DNA of 64,000 bases, taken from Nautilus pompilius. Taxonomy: Eukaryota > Mollusca > Cephalopoda > Nautilida > Nautilidae. Both the position numbers and the translations under genes were made by a program. Below, one piece after another: positions 11,332 through 22,399 of this stretch. Each line of letters opens with the position of its first letter. The stretch's first letter is position 1. Below the pieces are notes generated by a model. It was not told the DNA's origin. It did not search any database and saw only the letters and a program-made list of their open reading frames with translations. Location of the stretch: the NCBI GenBank assembly GCA_018389105.1, contig JACATO010002137.1:62001-126000 (forward strand), in the 5' to 3' direction.

Positions 11332-13894
11332 GATTTACTTTTGCAGTAAAAATGAAATTTCACTTCACTTCACTTGTCCCATAACCCATAGGTTGTTGGG
11401 GCACCATCGAGGTGTGTGTCTAGGGTATTTCACAACCTGGCGGAGCCCATCTCTCTCCAGGTTGAGTGTCAAGGTGAATGTCAGCATCCAGCAGAGGGCT
11501 GTACAGCTATTTCAGGCTTTTGGCCCTCATCAGCAGCATGTACTTCCGACCCCGCGACACAGGACTGAGAAACTGGCTACCTGTTGCGCCATCTAAAAAT
11601 GAAATATGCTATTGTATATGACTAAAATCCCTGAGAGCAAATAATCCCCTGCATATTTTCCAAATAATAATTATCACAAAAATCAAATTGATTGAAATCC
11701 TCGGGAATTTGGTCAGTAAAGCGGTCAGCTGATCATTGGCTCGGTGGCATATTGCAAGCAACAACCAAAATGGTGTGACATTTATTTTCCTTCACTAATT
11801 TATCGCCTTGGTGCAAAAGGTTTTTCAAGAACTGCATAGAGCCCTTTTTTAGTGCCATTTACTACAAGCAGTCGGATTGTCATGGTTGGGGACTTTCCTG
11901 GATTGGCTCGGTTTGGGGTAGATTACATGTGGGAGGTCCTTTAGATAACTTGGTTAGCCAACACTCAAGAGCAGTTAAAGTCCATGCCAGTGCAAGTCAC
12001 AGGTTTAACTCGGACAGTGACTGAGATATCCAAGAATATAAATCTACCAGATGGGTTCAGAAAGACCATTCATATTTCTTGAAGAGTGCTTTTGCTAAGC
12101 ACCCAGTTTTTATGGAAGACTAAAGCAGCATTCAGCAACTCTTGAGACCGAATCTTAACCAGCTGGAGTTCCAAGACACATGTGGGGCAAAAAGGTAGAT
12201 GGAGATATCCTGTTCAAACACACCAAGAATAGGCGTTCTTTATGGACAAGGTCCATAGCAGGTTTCAGTTATGTAAACAGCACAGGTTAATGCATTTCTG
12301 GTTGATTCCTGAAATGCTTTATCTCTTAATTTGATAGGCTCAAGGTGGAGCAGTTAGCTCTGGTTGGTCATTATTTACAGAAATTAAACCTGTAAAATTC
12401 CATGGGAACATTTTATCAAAGTTTTCTTTCGAGAAATTATCCATCCATTAAAAAAATTTGCACTACTTAGGTCAATCTGCTAACTTCTAAGAAATTAGTC
12501 AAAAAAACTACTAAAACAGAATGAATTTTCACCGGTTCACTTGCCAACATGAAAGTGAAGTTAAATCTGTTACCAGAAGATAGTTCACCAATAAAGAACA
12601 TTAATGAAAATCTAAGTTAATAGGCCTCTTAACTTTCAGAAATACCCATCTACTTGTATTGAGAAATCAGTTTGTACATTCATTTTACATAACTAATTCT
12701 CATTTCAAATATACGACTTGAACTAGTCTATGATCATGATTGTGCAGTGTCTGTGGCATCATCTCGTGGTTAAAAACACTAACAATTAGGACAACCAAAA
12801 CACTGGTGTAACTTGCATTTTCCTATAATTTCTCACTTGGGTAGGTTTATTAAGAGGTGGAATTAACCAGATAGAGATTTTAATTTCACTCTTTCCTTTT
12901 TAAAGAAGTAGAAACACAATACCTGCAATGGCACAAAAAACTTCACTCAAACCTGAACTTTTCTCTCTCTATGTGATGTCAGATACCATTAATTTCTAGT
13001 ATTTTAGTCAATTTCACTTTTCGATATTCTACATGTGTTACTGCATATCATACTTGAGCAAGAAAGATGCTCTGATAGCCAGCATTGAATGTTATCTGTA
13101 TCTAATACTAGTTTTTCTAGAAATACAAAAGATGGAAATCTCCTAAGTAGCAAAATGAAAATGCCTAACAGATTATTTCTTACATGCATTCAGTAATCTA
13201 TTAACAATTTTAGCACTGACAAAATCATTAACTGTAGTAAAACATTTCTTAAGCCACATAAACAAGAGAAACTGGTCTTACCTGGTTCAACACAAAAAAT
13301 AGACAAATGTAAATTAATTAATGCTATATTTTTGTTTTTAATCCAGCTGAAGAAAATGAGATCATTAAATGAGAACTAGTTTATGGTAATGAAGACTATG
13401 ATGAACAGAACTGAACAGTCATTTTTATTCAATCCACAAATACATCTTTAACAAAACAGCTGATGTATGGTATCAAGTGTACAATTATCCAATAATCTGG
13501 ATGTCAGCAGCCGCGACCTGCAGGGATGGAGGAGTGATTCTCACCTTCATAAATACTTCCCAGAAGACACATCTGGTAGATTACCTCTGGAGAAAATAAT
13601 GGTTGTAAGTGTAACAACATTCTCTTCTCCTGTAACACAATTTTTTACTCTTCCAGCCTGGGATGTCCAGTAGCCGGCTGACCAGCAAAGACAGACTGGA
13701 TTAACTTGAATACCCTTAGGCACCTGCCACTTTGTTAGCTGGAAGGCCCTCAGACGTTCGACACAATATAGCTGCACACCCGACATGTTAACCCCATACC
13801 GTCTAGACCTACTATGAGAATGCTTTGCCATTGGTCAAAGCACTCCCCACCTAAATCTTCCACACGGCACTCGCTGATCTCTCCCTTCCCTATA
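11332..13894. other. non-coding stretch
   Basis: No gene recognised. The part at 11370-11600 is GC-richer and ends in CATCTAAAAATGAAA, a string also found in both SINE copies in the kinase gene; a SINE scrap is possible but the rest does not align by eye. The reverse strand at 13547-13831 has a 94-codon frame of unknown nature. Confidence 0.45.
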
Positions 13895-13896
13895 TA

Positions 13897-14701
13897 CGAA
13901 GTCTGTCGAAAAAGTATCCAACTATTTTTTCCTGTGGGAAGTAATGACGTTAGGAAGGCAAAAGTGTGCATAATGGAGCTGCATGACTTCATGCTCAAGT
14001 GTGGTTTTTGGCAGGCTTGCTGGATGCCTCAGTAGCTGTCATGCAGCAGCAAGTGTGTGAGGTGCTGTACTACTTACTCGTTGCATTTTCATTTTGCCTG
14101 TGATGATGGAACGTGTGGAGCAACAAACTTTCATCAAGATTTTCCAAAAGCTTGGAGATACCCAAGCACGTCAGGTCTGGAGCAAAATCAAGGTGATGCT
14201 GACTGTTTTCTTCAACTACCGAGGCGTTGTGCATCACTAATGCACACCAGAAGGACAAACAGTTACAAAGGAGTACCATCAGGAAGTCCTCTGACGTCTT
14301 CAAGATGCAGTTCGGTGCAAGAGACCGGATCTGTGGGCCTTGCAAAACTGGCAGCTGCATCATGACAATTCCCCGGCTCATTCGTCGCAGCTGATCCAAG
14401 GTTTCTCAGCAAAGAAAGGCATTTCGCTCATTCACCAGGCTCCCTATTCTCCAAACATGGCTCCTTCTGACTTCTGGTTGTTCCCAAAAATGAAGATGCC
14501 ACTGAAAGGCTCCCGCTTTGAGAGCCGAGAGCCATTCAGGAAGAAGCATTCCAGCTGTGCTTCGAACAGTGGAAGGATCGCTGGGCTGTGTGTGTGGAGG
14601 CACAAGGGTCTTACTTCGAAGGGGATTAGCAATTGAACCCCACCAAGTACGTAATTTTTTTTTTTCCAGCCTATGGTCGGATACTTTTTCGACAGACCTC
14701 A
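13897..14701 (+). mobile_element. mariner element, family 1, internally deleted
   Basis: Ends match the 4941-6211 element (CGAAGTCTGTCGAAAAAGTA and the complement of TGAGGTCTGTCGAAAAAGTA) with TA on both sides. It is 805 bp against 1271 bp. The frame begins at 14103 (MMERVEQ), keeps the first 20 or so codons up to KLGDTQ, then jumps in frame to QVWSKIKVML, removing the rest of the DNA-binding region and the first catalytic aspartate. The second (HHDN) and third (APSDFWLF) remain, before the stop at 14627-14629. AAG is shared by both sides of the junction, as in microhomology repair. A few stops also occur. Confidence 0.93.
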
Positions 14702-14712
14702 TATACTTCAAA

Positions 14713-15009
14713 ATGTGGCTGATGACATTTGTCCTGCCATATGCTTATCAGGGCCCCTACTTTGGCCCCACCAAACGGGGCCCACCACCACTGAGGAACA
14801 GGAGGAGGAGAAATCCTCCACCAGCCCAACACTATGTGCTGGCATATGCCTACCCAGGCCCCTACTTTGGCCCTGCCCCACTGGGCCCGCCACCCTCAAG
14901 AAGCTCGAGGGGACCCCGCAGATGCAGGAGAGAACCTCCACCGATCTTAGATGATGGCTCTTCATATGACTATCCTGGACCAACCACAGGCATTGCTGTT
15001 TACCTGTAG
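14713..15009 (+). CDS. proline/arginine/tyrosine-rich repeat reading frame, unknown
   Basis: I do not recognise this. The 98-residue frame contains two imperfect copies of a unit of about 37 residues built on YAYxGPYFGP...GPPP..R.R, with a third shortened copy (YDYPGP). The arginine clusters and PPP blocks keep the same order while the nucleotides differ, which hints at selection on protein. There is no clear signal peptide; MWLMTFVLP is weakly hydrophobic. It lies 12 bases after a mariner end, and the same frame stays open back into the mariner. It could be the last exon of a gene with earlier exons elsewhere (AG at 14753-14754 after a pyrimidine-containing tract is a possible acceptor), or a chance frame over a GC-rich repeat. 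Confidence 0.33.
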   Translation: MWLMTFVLPYAYQGPYFGPTKRGPPPLRNRRRRNPPPAQHYVLAYAYPGPYFGPAPLGPPPSRSSRGPRRCRREPPPILDDGSSYDYPGPTTGIAVYL

Positions 15010-15059
15010 ACAAATATCCATTGTCAATACTATGAGTAGAGAGGCCAATAGACATGGCT

Positions 15060-15304
15060 GGATGGGACAGCAGTGGACAGCTTTAGAAAATGCCACAATG
15101 AATTCAATCTTGTGATTATACAATGTTCACCTTTTGTGTGACAAAACGTTTACACCAAAACCAATATTGTGGAGCATGCATAACTCAATGCCACAATTAT
15201 TGTACAGCAACAAGGAGAAAGGTCTGAAAGGATGGGACAGCAGAGGAGAGCTCCAGAAGATATCAGGATAAATTCAATCTTGCAATTATACAATGTTCAC
15301 CTTT
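15060..15304. repeat. direct repeat of about 75 bp, spaced 170 bp
   Basis: GGATGGGACAGCAG at 15060 and again at 15230, each followed by GAGCTYYAGAA-like sequence, then AATTCAATCTTG and ATTATACAATGTTCACCTTT. The spacer between the copies is not repeated. It sits just after the proline-rich frame, where a 3' UTR would be. Confidence 0.75.
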
Positions 15305-15616
15305 GATATGATGCTTATATAACTATGATAAAATAGGGGAACAGCAATGAATAGACTAGTACAGTGATTTTTAAATTGGGTGCTACAAAAGGTCATCATG
15401 GATCCTGGTGAAAATTAGTTTATAACTATGAGATCTACTTTCAGTAATAGTTTCACACCATCACATATTGCTCATAAACGTTTTGAGTGTCTCGGTTAAA
15501 GAATTGACACACTTGGGATATGTATTCATGATTGATTAAGTTGAACACGTCTTTACAAGGTCCTCACAAGAATGTTTTCAGCATTCAAGATAAGATCAAA
15601 TCAAAGTATTCTAAAA

Positions 15617-17471
15617 CAAGGGTCCTCAAAAGGTAGACTGACTCTGGTTCAGATCTGGACTGCAGAGCTAATGCATGCCAGCTAAGTAACCTGGTTTTAC
15701 CAGTCCCCTCGCCATCCATCCACTGCTCCAAAGGCTTGCACCCAGCCAATCACAGTGCAGTTGTCACCTGCATTTACAATGAGAGGGTCCATTTTATTTG
15801 GTAAATATTTACATGCAATTATGAAGCCTTTTATACATCTAACATGGATTGTCTTATTTCAGTGGGCACGTCCAAGGAAGCTAAGAGGTGGAAGGTTGAC
15901 TCTGAGAACTGTCAGTTCAACAAAGAGTGGGAGAAGTTCTTTGAGTGCAATGACGAGATTCTCTGCTTGATGTGCAAGCAAACAGTGGCATGTTTAAGAA
16001 GGGAAATGTGGAATGCCACTATACACATTGTGGCTCCACATATGACAGTGTCACTGGTGATGCATGCTAGGATGCTGTTGTTCAAGAATGTGGCAAGTGG
16101 AGCGAGACGTGACAAATGCAAGCTATGAAACTATGAAATTAGTACCATTGCTAAAAACATAAATCCATTTTTCAATGAAGAATACATCAAGCAGTGTATA
16201 CGTATGTTTGTGAAAACATGCTGCCCAGAAAAGAAAAGCAGTAGAGGAACTCTCTCTCTCTCAGTGACAGCACTGCAACTCGTTGCTGCTCAAGGACATA
16301 CTCACTGGATGACAGTAAGGATATCACTGATGTAAAACAGCTCACTATTTACATCTGAGGCATGTTCACTGAGATGTTGGAGCTACATGGCATTTATGGC
16401 AGTGAAAAGGGCAAAGATATGTTCAGGAAATTTCTTGCCATGTTCAATGCTGCTAGATTTATGCCTGGAAAGTTTTCTGGTTGGATGGTGATCCAGCCAC
16501 GCTTGGGTCAGACATTAAAGCTAAGGAGCATGCAGTAACGCAGCTGGAAGATCCAGATTGGCTTTGTGACCTGCATTCCTAGTGGACGTCACTACACGTC
16601 AATGCTCTCAAACACAACCTGCAGGGGTATGATATATTGGTGCATCAGCTCTACAGCAATGTGCAAGTATTTATTGAAAAACTCAAGACTGTGAAAGTGC
16701 CAGCTAGGTAAAAGCAATTTCATTCATTTCAGTGAACTAAGCAAGCATACAAATGCCAATGGACCAAAGTATGCTGTGATCATTGATAATCTGGAGGGAG
16801 AATTTAATTCCAAATTTAGTGAGTTCAGAGAACAGGAACAGAACATGGAGATCTTTGCTCAGCCATTCAATGTCAATGCAATGACAGTGCCTGATCATCT
16901 ATGGATGGAGCTGGTTGAGATGCAGACTAGTATGGATCTGAAAGAATTGTTTCAGATGTTAACAATTGTAGAATTCTACAAGTTACCTGTCTTGTCCTTT
17001 CCTGAGCTTCATAAACAATCATGCAAATTTATCAGCCTCTATGGCAGTACATACATCTCAAAGTCAACTTTCTCTTGCATAAAGTATGTCAAGAACAAAC
17101 ACTGCTTCAGTCTTACAGACCGTCATTTTAAACTGTCTCAAGCAACTTGCAGTTCATGCCTTGTATGAACAAAAACTACACTACACTACTCACATAAGCC
17201 AATCTACCCTGGCCATTCATAATTGGAATGTGCAGAGTTATATTATTTAATATCTGTTTTCTTCATTCCCATTAATGACCTCTCTTGTTGTGCTATGCAA
17301 TTATTCTAACTGTTAAATGATATTAACATGAATGTTCATGATTTAATACAAATTTAGGCACATTCTACTGGTTTTGTTTGCATTAAAATTAAAGAATGCA
17401 TTGATAATGTGGCACACGTGACACCATGAAATTTTCCATCTGGCCCACCAATAAAAATACTTGAGAACCTG
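15617..17471 (+). mobile_element. hAT-Charlie-like element (GTF2IRD2/ZBED type)
   Basis: The left end CAAGGGTCCTCAAA and the right end complement CAGGTTCTCAAG fit the Charlie-type terminal repeat. The flanks TTCTAAAA and TTCTGAAG (6 of 8) fit an 8-bp duplication of NTCTAGAN form. The transposase reads on the plus strand: N-terminal KRWKVDSENCQFNKEW and a BED-like CLMCKQTVA at about 15870-16000, then decayed sequence with stops. A C-terminal dimerisation region at 16776-17168 contains FGSTY-like LYGSTYISKSTFS. The host relatives GTF2IRD2 and ZBED5/SCAND3 derive from such elements. Several frameshifts make this copy dead. Confidence 0.87.
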
Positions 17472-17479
17472 TTCTGAAG

Positions 17480-18055
17480 CTCAAATTTTGTTTAAACTGC
17501 ATTGAAAAAAAAAATTGCTACAAGTTTCCCATACCTACATGATTTTTGGATCATAATGAAGTTAAATTAAACAAAAGACAGTCAATAAACCATAATTAAA
17601 CATTTTCTAGTCTACAAAAATCTCAATGTTTTCTCACTTCTAGTGACTTAGGGGCACAATCCATCCAGTGGGTATGCATCCACAAACTCAAACAAACTGC
17701 ACTGGATGGAACAAAAGCAGCTTGACATTTCCTCTCGATAAACCTGTCTCATGTCAACCCTCTATCCAGCATTAATTTCTCAACCAGTGCTCTGAGATTG
17801 CTCACCACATAGTTAAGTGTTTGATGCCATTTGCTAACTTATTTTAGAGAAGTTACTCATGATAAGTAACTACAAAGAATAAATGAGACCAGAATATTAG
17901 ACACAGCTCCAGACATGTGCCCGTTATTTGACAAACACACTGCCAAACATCACAGATCTTTGTGAAGAAAAACAGTAATGCAAACCTCAGTAAAGATTTT
18001 ATTCTGCTAAACTTAAACCTTTGACCAGAATCAGATGGTGATACATCAGACCTGG
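17480..18055. other. non-coding spacer
   Basis: AT-rich; nothing recognised. Confidence 0.55.
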
Positions 18056-18640
18056 TTGTACAGGGTGATCAGAAAGTAACAATGCAGTAGAATATATTTG
18101 TAATCATTTTTTATTCCTCTGAATGCATCTCTCTGGATATGTTAATAGCTAGAGCACCAGAATTTGGTCTACTTCTAATCCCCTCGTGAACTGTTTGAGA
18201 AACTGCTTCATGACGAAAAAACTAGTGTATGGGTGGCTGTATCAAGGAAATGCATTATTGGGCCTATATTTGTTGAAATAACCATCAATTCAGAGTGCTA
18301 TCTTTTTATTAGTTAGTTAGACAAAGAAATTGAAGGCGCCTACTTCCAGCAAGATGAAGCCACTGCTCACACATCTGCTCAATCAATATAACTGCTGGAA
18401 GAATTTGGCCTGCGTGCCCTCCTATCTGTGGGGAGCAGTGAAAGCGAAGGTCTTTGAAAACAACCCATTCCATCGATGAAATGAAGCAAATCATCATAAA
18501 TTTCATTAGAGGAATAACAGCTGAAGAATTGCAAAACATTCATGAGAATATGAAAAATGTGGCGAAATGTTTAAACGTGAATAGGGCTCATTTTCAGCAT
18601 TTTATTGTAATACTTTATTGTAAGAGTTAATGTACTGAAA
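18056..18640 (+). mobile_element. IS630/Tc1/mariner-type transposase relic
   Basis: Translated pieces on the plus strand match the C-terminal half of a widespread DDE family: VWVAVSRKCIIGPIF near 18222, YFQQDEATAHT near 18340 (second catalytic aspartate), then KAKVFENNP near 18447 and HFQHFI near 18590. These lie in different frames and contain stops. ACAGGGTGATCAGAAAGTAA at 18060 resembles a terminal repeat; I could not find its partner. Truncated and dead. Confidence 0.75.
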
Positions 18641-21479
18641 TATTGAAATAAAAACACAAAATTTCCCACATACAAGTGTGAAAGATTGCTTTCTTTGCAA
18701 CAGTAAATTAGTACCCAGGGCAATGACAGTGACAGGCTTACGAAGAAAAACTTATGATCCAGAGTTTGTATCAAAGCTAGAATGTGGAATCAATGCAACT
18801 CAGGATCTACAGTAGTAAAAGATGAAATGGTGTAGTTAGAAATTTATGCTACAAGGAACAAGAATCATTCTATACAAGAAAACATATCCACATATTAGCT
18901 CATGAAGGACACCAAGACATAACAAAGACAAGGGACCACCATTAATGGAGAGGGAACAGAACCTCACTGTCACTGACTACTACCTTCAGTGGTATGAGAC
19001 TATGGTTTTAAAAAAAAACAGCAGCAGCAGCACAAATCGTGAACTGTTTAGGGAAAGAATTCCAAATACATGGACCCATCTATGTCAATTGAGTTATACT
19101 GTCACAGTTTGCAGTGGATAAATTTAAAACTTATTTAGATAACCAGGAGTATCAAATACTGAAACCACAGGATAATGGCAATATCGAGACAAAACCACAG
19201 CTTACTCAAATCTGATGAGAATTAAGACAAAATCACTAATTTTTCAAAGTCAGATATAACGATAAAAAGAAAAAAAAAATGAGAAGTTTTAAACAGACAG
19301 GAAAAAGCATATGTTAATCAGCCAGATAATAAAGTATTGCTTAAACAAATTTGTCATGACAAGCTAATTAAAAACACACTTTCTCCACTCATTGATAAAT
19401 GTGCCTCATTTAAAAACCGAAAGAAAAACTCACCTCCACATGAAGAAATACAATGAACCAGTTTTAAACCAGCACAGTCTGGAAACAAAACTGTTTAAGC
19501 CCAAGACAGTTGATTCAATTCAGATGCACAGCTGTGTTGTCACGGTAACCATTCAGAGTCTATCTGCTGGTCTGATGTGACCAAAGGTGCGTTGTTTTTC
19601 TCCGTCACCTATTATAGTTGATTTCACTGCTGTGTCCATAACCCAGTTGTAGTCTTTCACTGGTGGTGGTTCACAAAATCACAAGGGTCCATCCCCACGG
19701 TAAACAGTTAACTCAACTGTTCTGTTTGGAGGAAAAAAAACAACAAACAATGGTAAGTTGGCTTTCACAGAAAACAAAAAAAGAAAAGAGACCAGCGGTA
19801 CTGCACAGGTGTTGTTGAAGGTGCAATGACATGGATGCATTAACTCAAACCATCAACTTTTTAAAATCAAAATACTGAACTTTCTCCAACTATACAAGTA
19901 GCCACTATTTAATATATCCAGCATTAAAACCAAAATCATTTTAAAATAACAAACTCCAAATCAAGTGATCAGTAGGTAGGTGTAAGGCCAATGCATAGAA
20001 CTCCCAATCACTCCTCAAGATGAGCAGCAGCTAGTACGGTGTCTCTTGTTGGTGGTATCATGGCTTATCCTATCTTATACTAAACAAGTACTCCAATTAC
20101 ATAACATGATAAATCAAAGATGCAAGAATTTCATTCTAGAAATAACAAAGCATTAGGAGTTTTGATGAGATAAAGTGAAAACACCTGCCTTTGAATCTAC
20201 CTGCAATAAATGAGTATTGTTAGTACTGACAAATGTTTTTCAGACTAGTGAACATAATTATAAGTTGACTAAATCACTTGCATGGCTTGAGATTAGACAA
20301 TTATGTAAAACAAACAAGCTGCTGAGTAGCAATGATAGGTGGTTTGCTTATTAATTTTTTTTAGGTATAGTCCTTGAGGTTTCAGCCTTGAATACAGTCT
20401 GAACTGGCAGTTATTTACTGGTAAAGAAAATAAGTCCAGCAGTTACAAACATTTGTGTAATTAATCTAGATTTTATCCAATTCAAATCAGGATGGAGGCA
20501 GATTAGTTGAAAACCCAATCATAGTAGCCAGAAAAGTAAAAAATTTAGTATCAATTTTATACAATTTTTGTTTAAAAACTGTACAAATTCATTTATACCA
20601 GTGGAATTCATTTCCTCAACTATGATCATGGCATCTTTGAAGAATTGCTTCTGTCTGGCATAATTTCTTTTCCAATCTTTCAACTTAAAGATTACTTATG
20701 TATGTTATACACTGAATAACTGAATGTTGTTGGAAAAAAAGTCTATTAATACAAACAAAATCTTGGCTGAATAAAATTTGTTTATCTTCAGAAATTTACT
20801 TAAGTACTAACCAACAAACATTTACCTTACCCATAGATACTCAGGTACTGCAATTTTCTTCTTCACTGCCTTCATTTAGAGGAAAATACTAAATATTTTT
20901 GGATGTCAAAGACTGATTTGTGGGCTTTAAGTTGGCAAGAACAAAGCTTGTCAAAGGGACGCAATTCTCCAAAGTTTTGTTTTTTGTATACAAACTGATT
21001 AATATTATTGTTATTAGAATTGTTATTTTTATTAGTTTCTCTGGGTTTTTATTCAAGATCATAAGAGACAAAACAGCATATGATAATGAGTTCATTTGTG
21101 TGAAAATCAATGCAGAAAATATTTTAAGCAGCATATTTTCTGCTTTCCCAAAAACAAAAGATAGGCAATTATACAAGAGCATCAAAAGAATAATGCCCCA
21201 GAAATGTGGTTTCCAACAACAGATTCACCAAAGATATCTCCACAATAGTTTGAGAACCAGTGGTCTTTTCCACAAATAAGGAGGTAATGCAACGCAGACC
21301 TATATAATATACACACAATGCAATATTACAGAAAATATACAAAAACGAAATAAATACATTGTACAATGCATCATTATTTGGATGTAAAACATTTGTTTTA
21401 TATAGAGAGTGATGACACCTTGCTTTCATGCTCCCATACACATTACCAATGCATGTCTAGAATAATGTTCCAAATATCC
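18641..21479. other. non-coding AT-rich stretch
   Basis: No gene, RNA or element recognised. It has short chance frames and several poly-A runs only. Confidence 0.5.
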
Positions 21480-22258
21480 TGTAGCACTTTCCACAATTCA
21501 TTTAAGGTGTTTGGTAACTGAAACTTCCTCAGTATCCATATAATTTCTTATAGCCTAAATGTTGTCCATATAAGAACTTTGTGCAGACCAAGGCATTTTC
21601 ATAAGTGTTCCACAAGCATCTTTACATTACAGATAGTTTTTTATCACACGAGCTGTATGCTTTGGGTCAGTCATGTTAGAGGATAATCTCTGGCCGTACC
21701 TGTTGGTAATCAGTATAACTTGAATTTTATGCAAATCTTTGACAGTTTAGATGCAGCTCTACGATTGTATTGATTCACCCTTATGCTTCACTGTAGCTAT
21801 TCAACTATTATACTGATCCTTGGTCTGCATTAGAACAAACTTCCATTGATTATTGCCAAACACTTCTAACCTGGAGTCATCTGTAAACAGTAGATCCCCT
21901 TCCAGGTTTGGTCATCCTTCAGTTTTAATTTTGCTGTCTATTAGAGTCTTTCCATTTGCTTGCCTCTTTTCAGCAAAGGTTTTCGGGCAGAGAGACATCC
22001 ATCGAGACCACTGTGCGCTGCGCATATCTCAACTGGCTTGTGGTCTATCACAGAGAACACACCTGAGATACTTAACTTCTCTAGAGATTTTGGACTTTTT
22101 TCATGGACCGTGTCTATCGTCAACAGTACCAGTTTTGTATATCTCTCTCTCAGTCTCATACACAGTTCCTTCTGAATGTGAAATTGGGATGCAATCTGAT
22201 GAATGGAGTAGCCTTCAGTAGTTAAAACTTTGATTTCTAAATGCTTGTCATGTGACAT
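21480..22258 (-). mobile_element. Tc1-like transposase relic
   Basis: The minus-strand frame starts at 22258 with an N-terminal domain typical of Tc1 (GYSIHQIASQFHIQ, then RLRERY). It continues in broken frames to DDSRLEVFGNNQWKF (first catalytic D, about 21880), DPKHTARVIKNYL (about 21660, the QDN motif itself degraded), and a last trace of PWSAQS (about 21590). There are many stops. Terminal repeats could not be identified, so the outer limits are approximate. Confidence 0.78.
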
Positions 22259-22399
22259 TTCCTTCCCAGAAACAATAGTATTCCCCTCACTATAATGATA
22301 TCACTGCCTGTACTTCTATAGTTCTGCAAACACGACTTTCTGGTTGCTTGCACGACAATCATTCAGTGTTTTTTTACGCGAGTGTACTATGGTGCATAG

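Noticed and set aside
13547-13831. 94-codon minus-strand frame with scattered cysteines
   Set aside because: No recognisable motif, no supported splice sites and no conserved texture.
4941-14701. Large inverted duplication carrying two mariners
   Set aside because: Spacer lengths and sequences outside the elements do not match in reverse complement.
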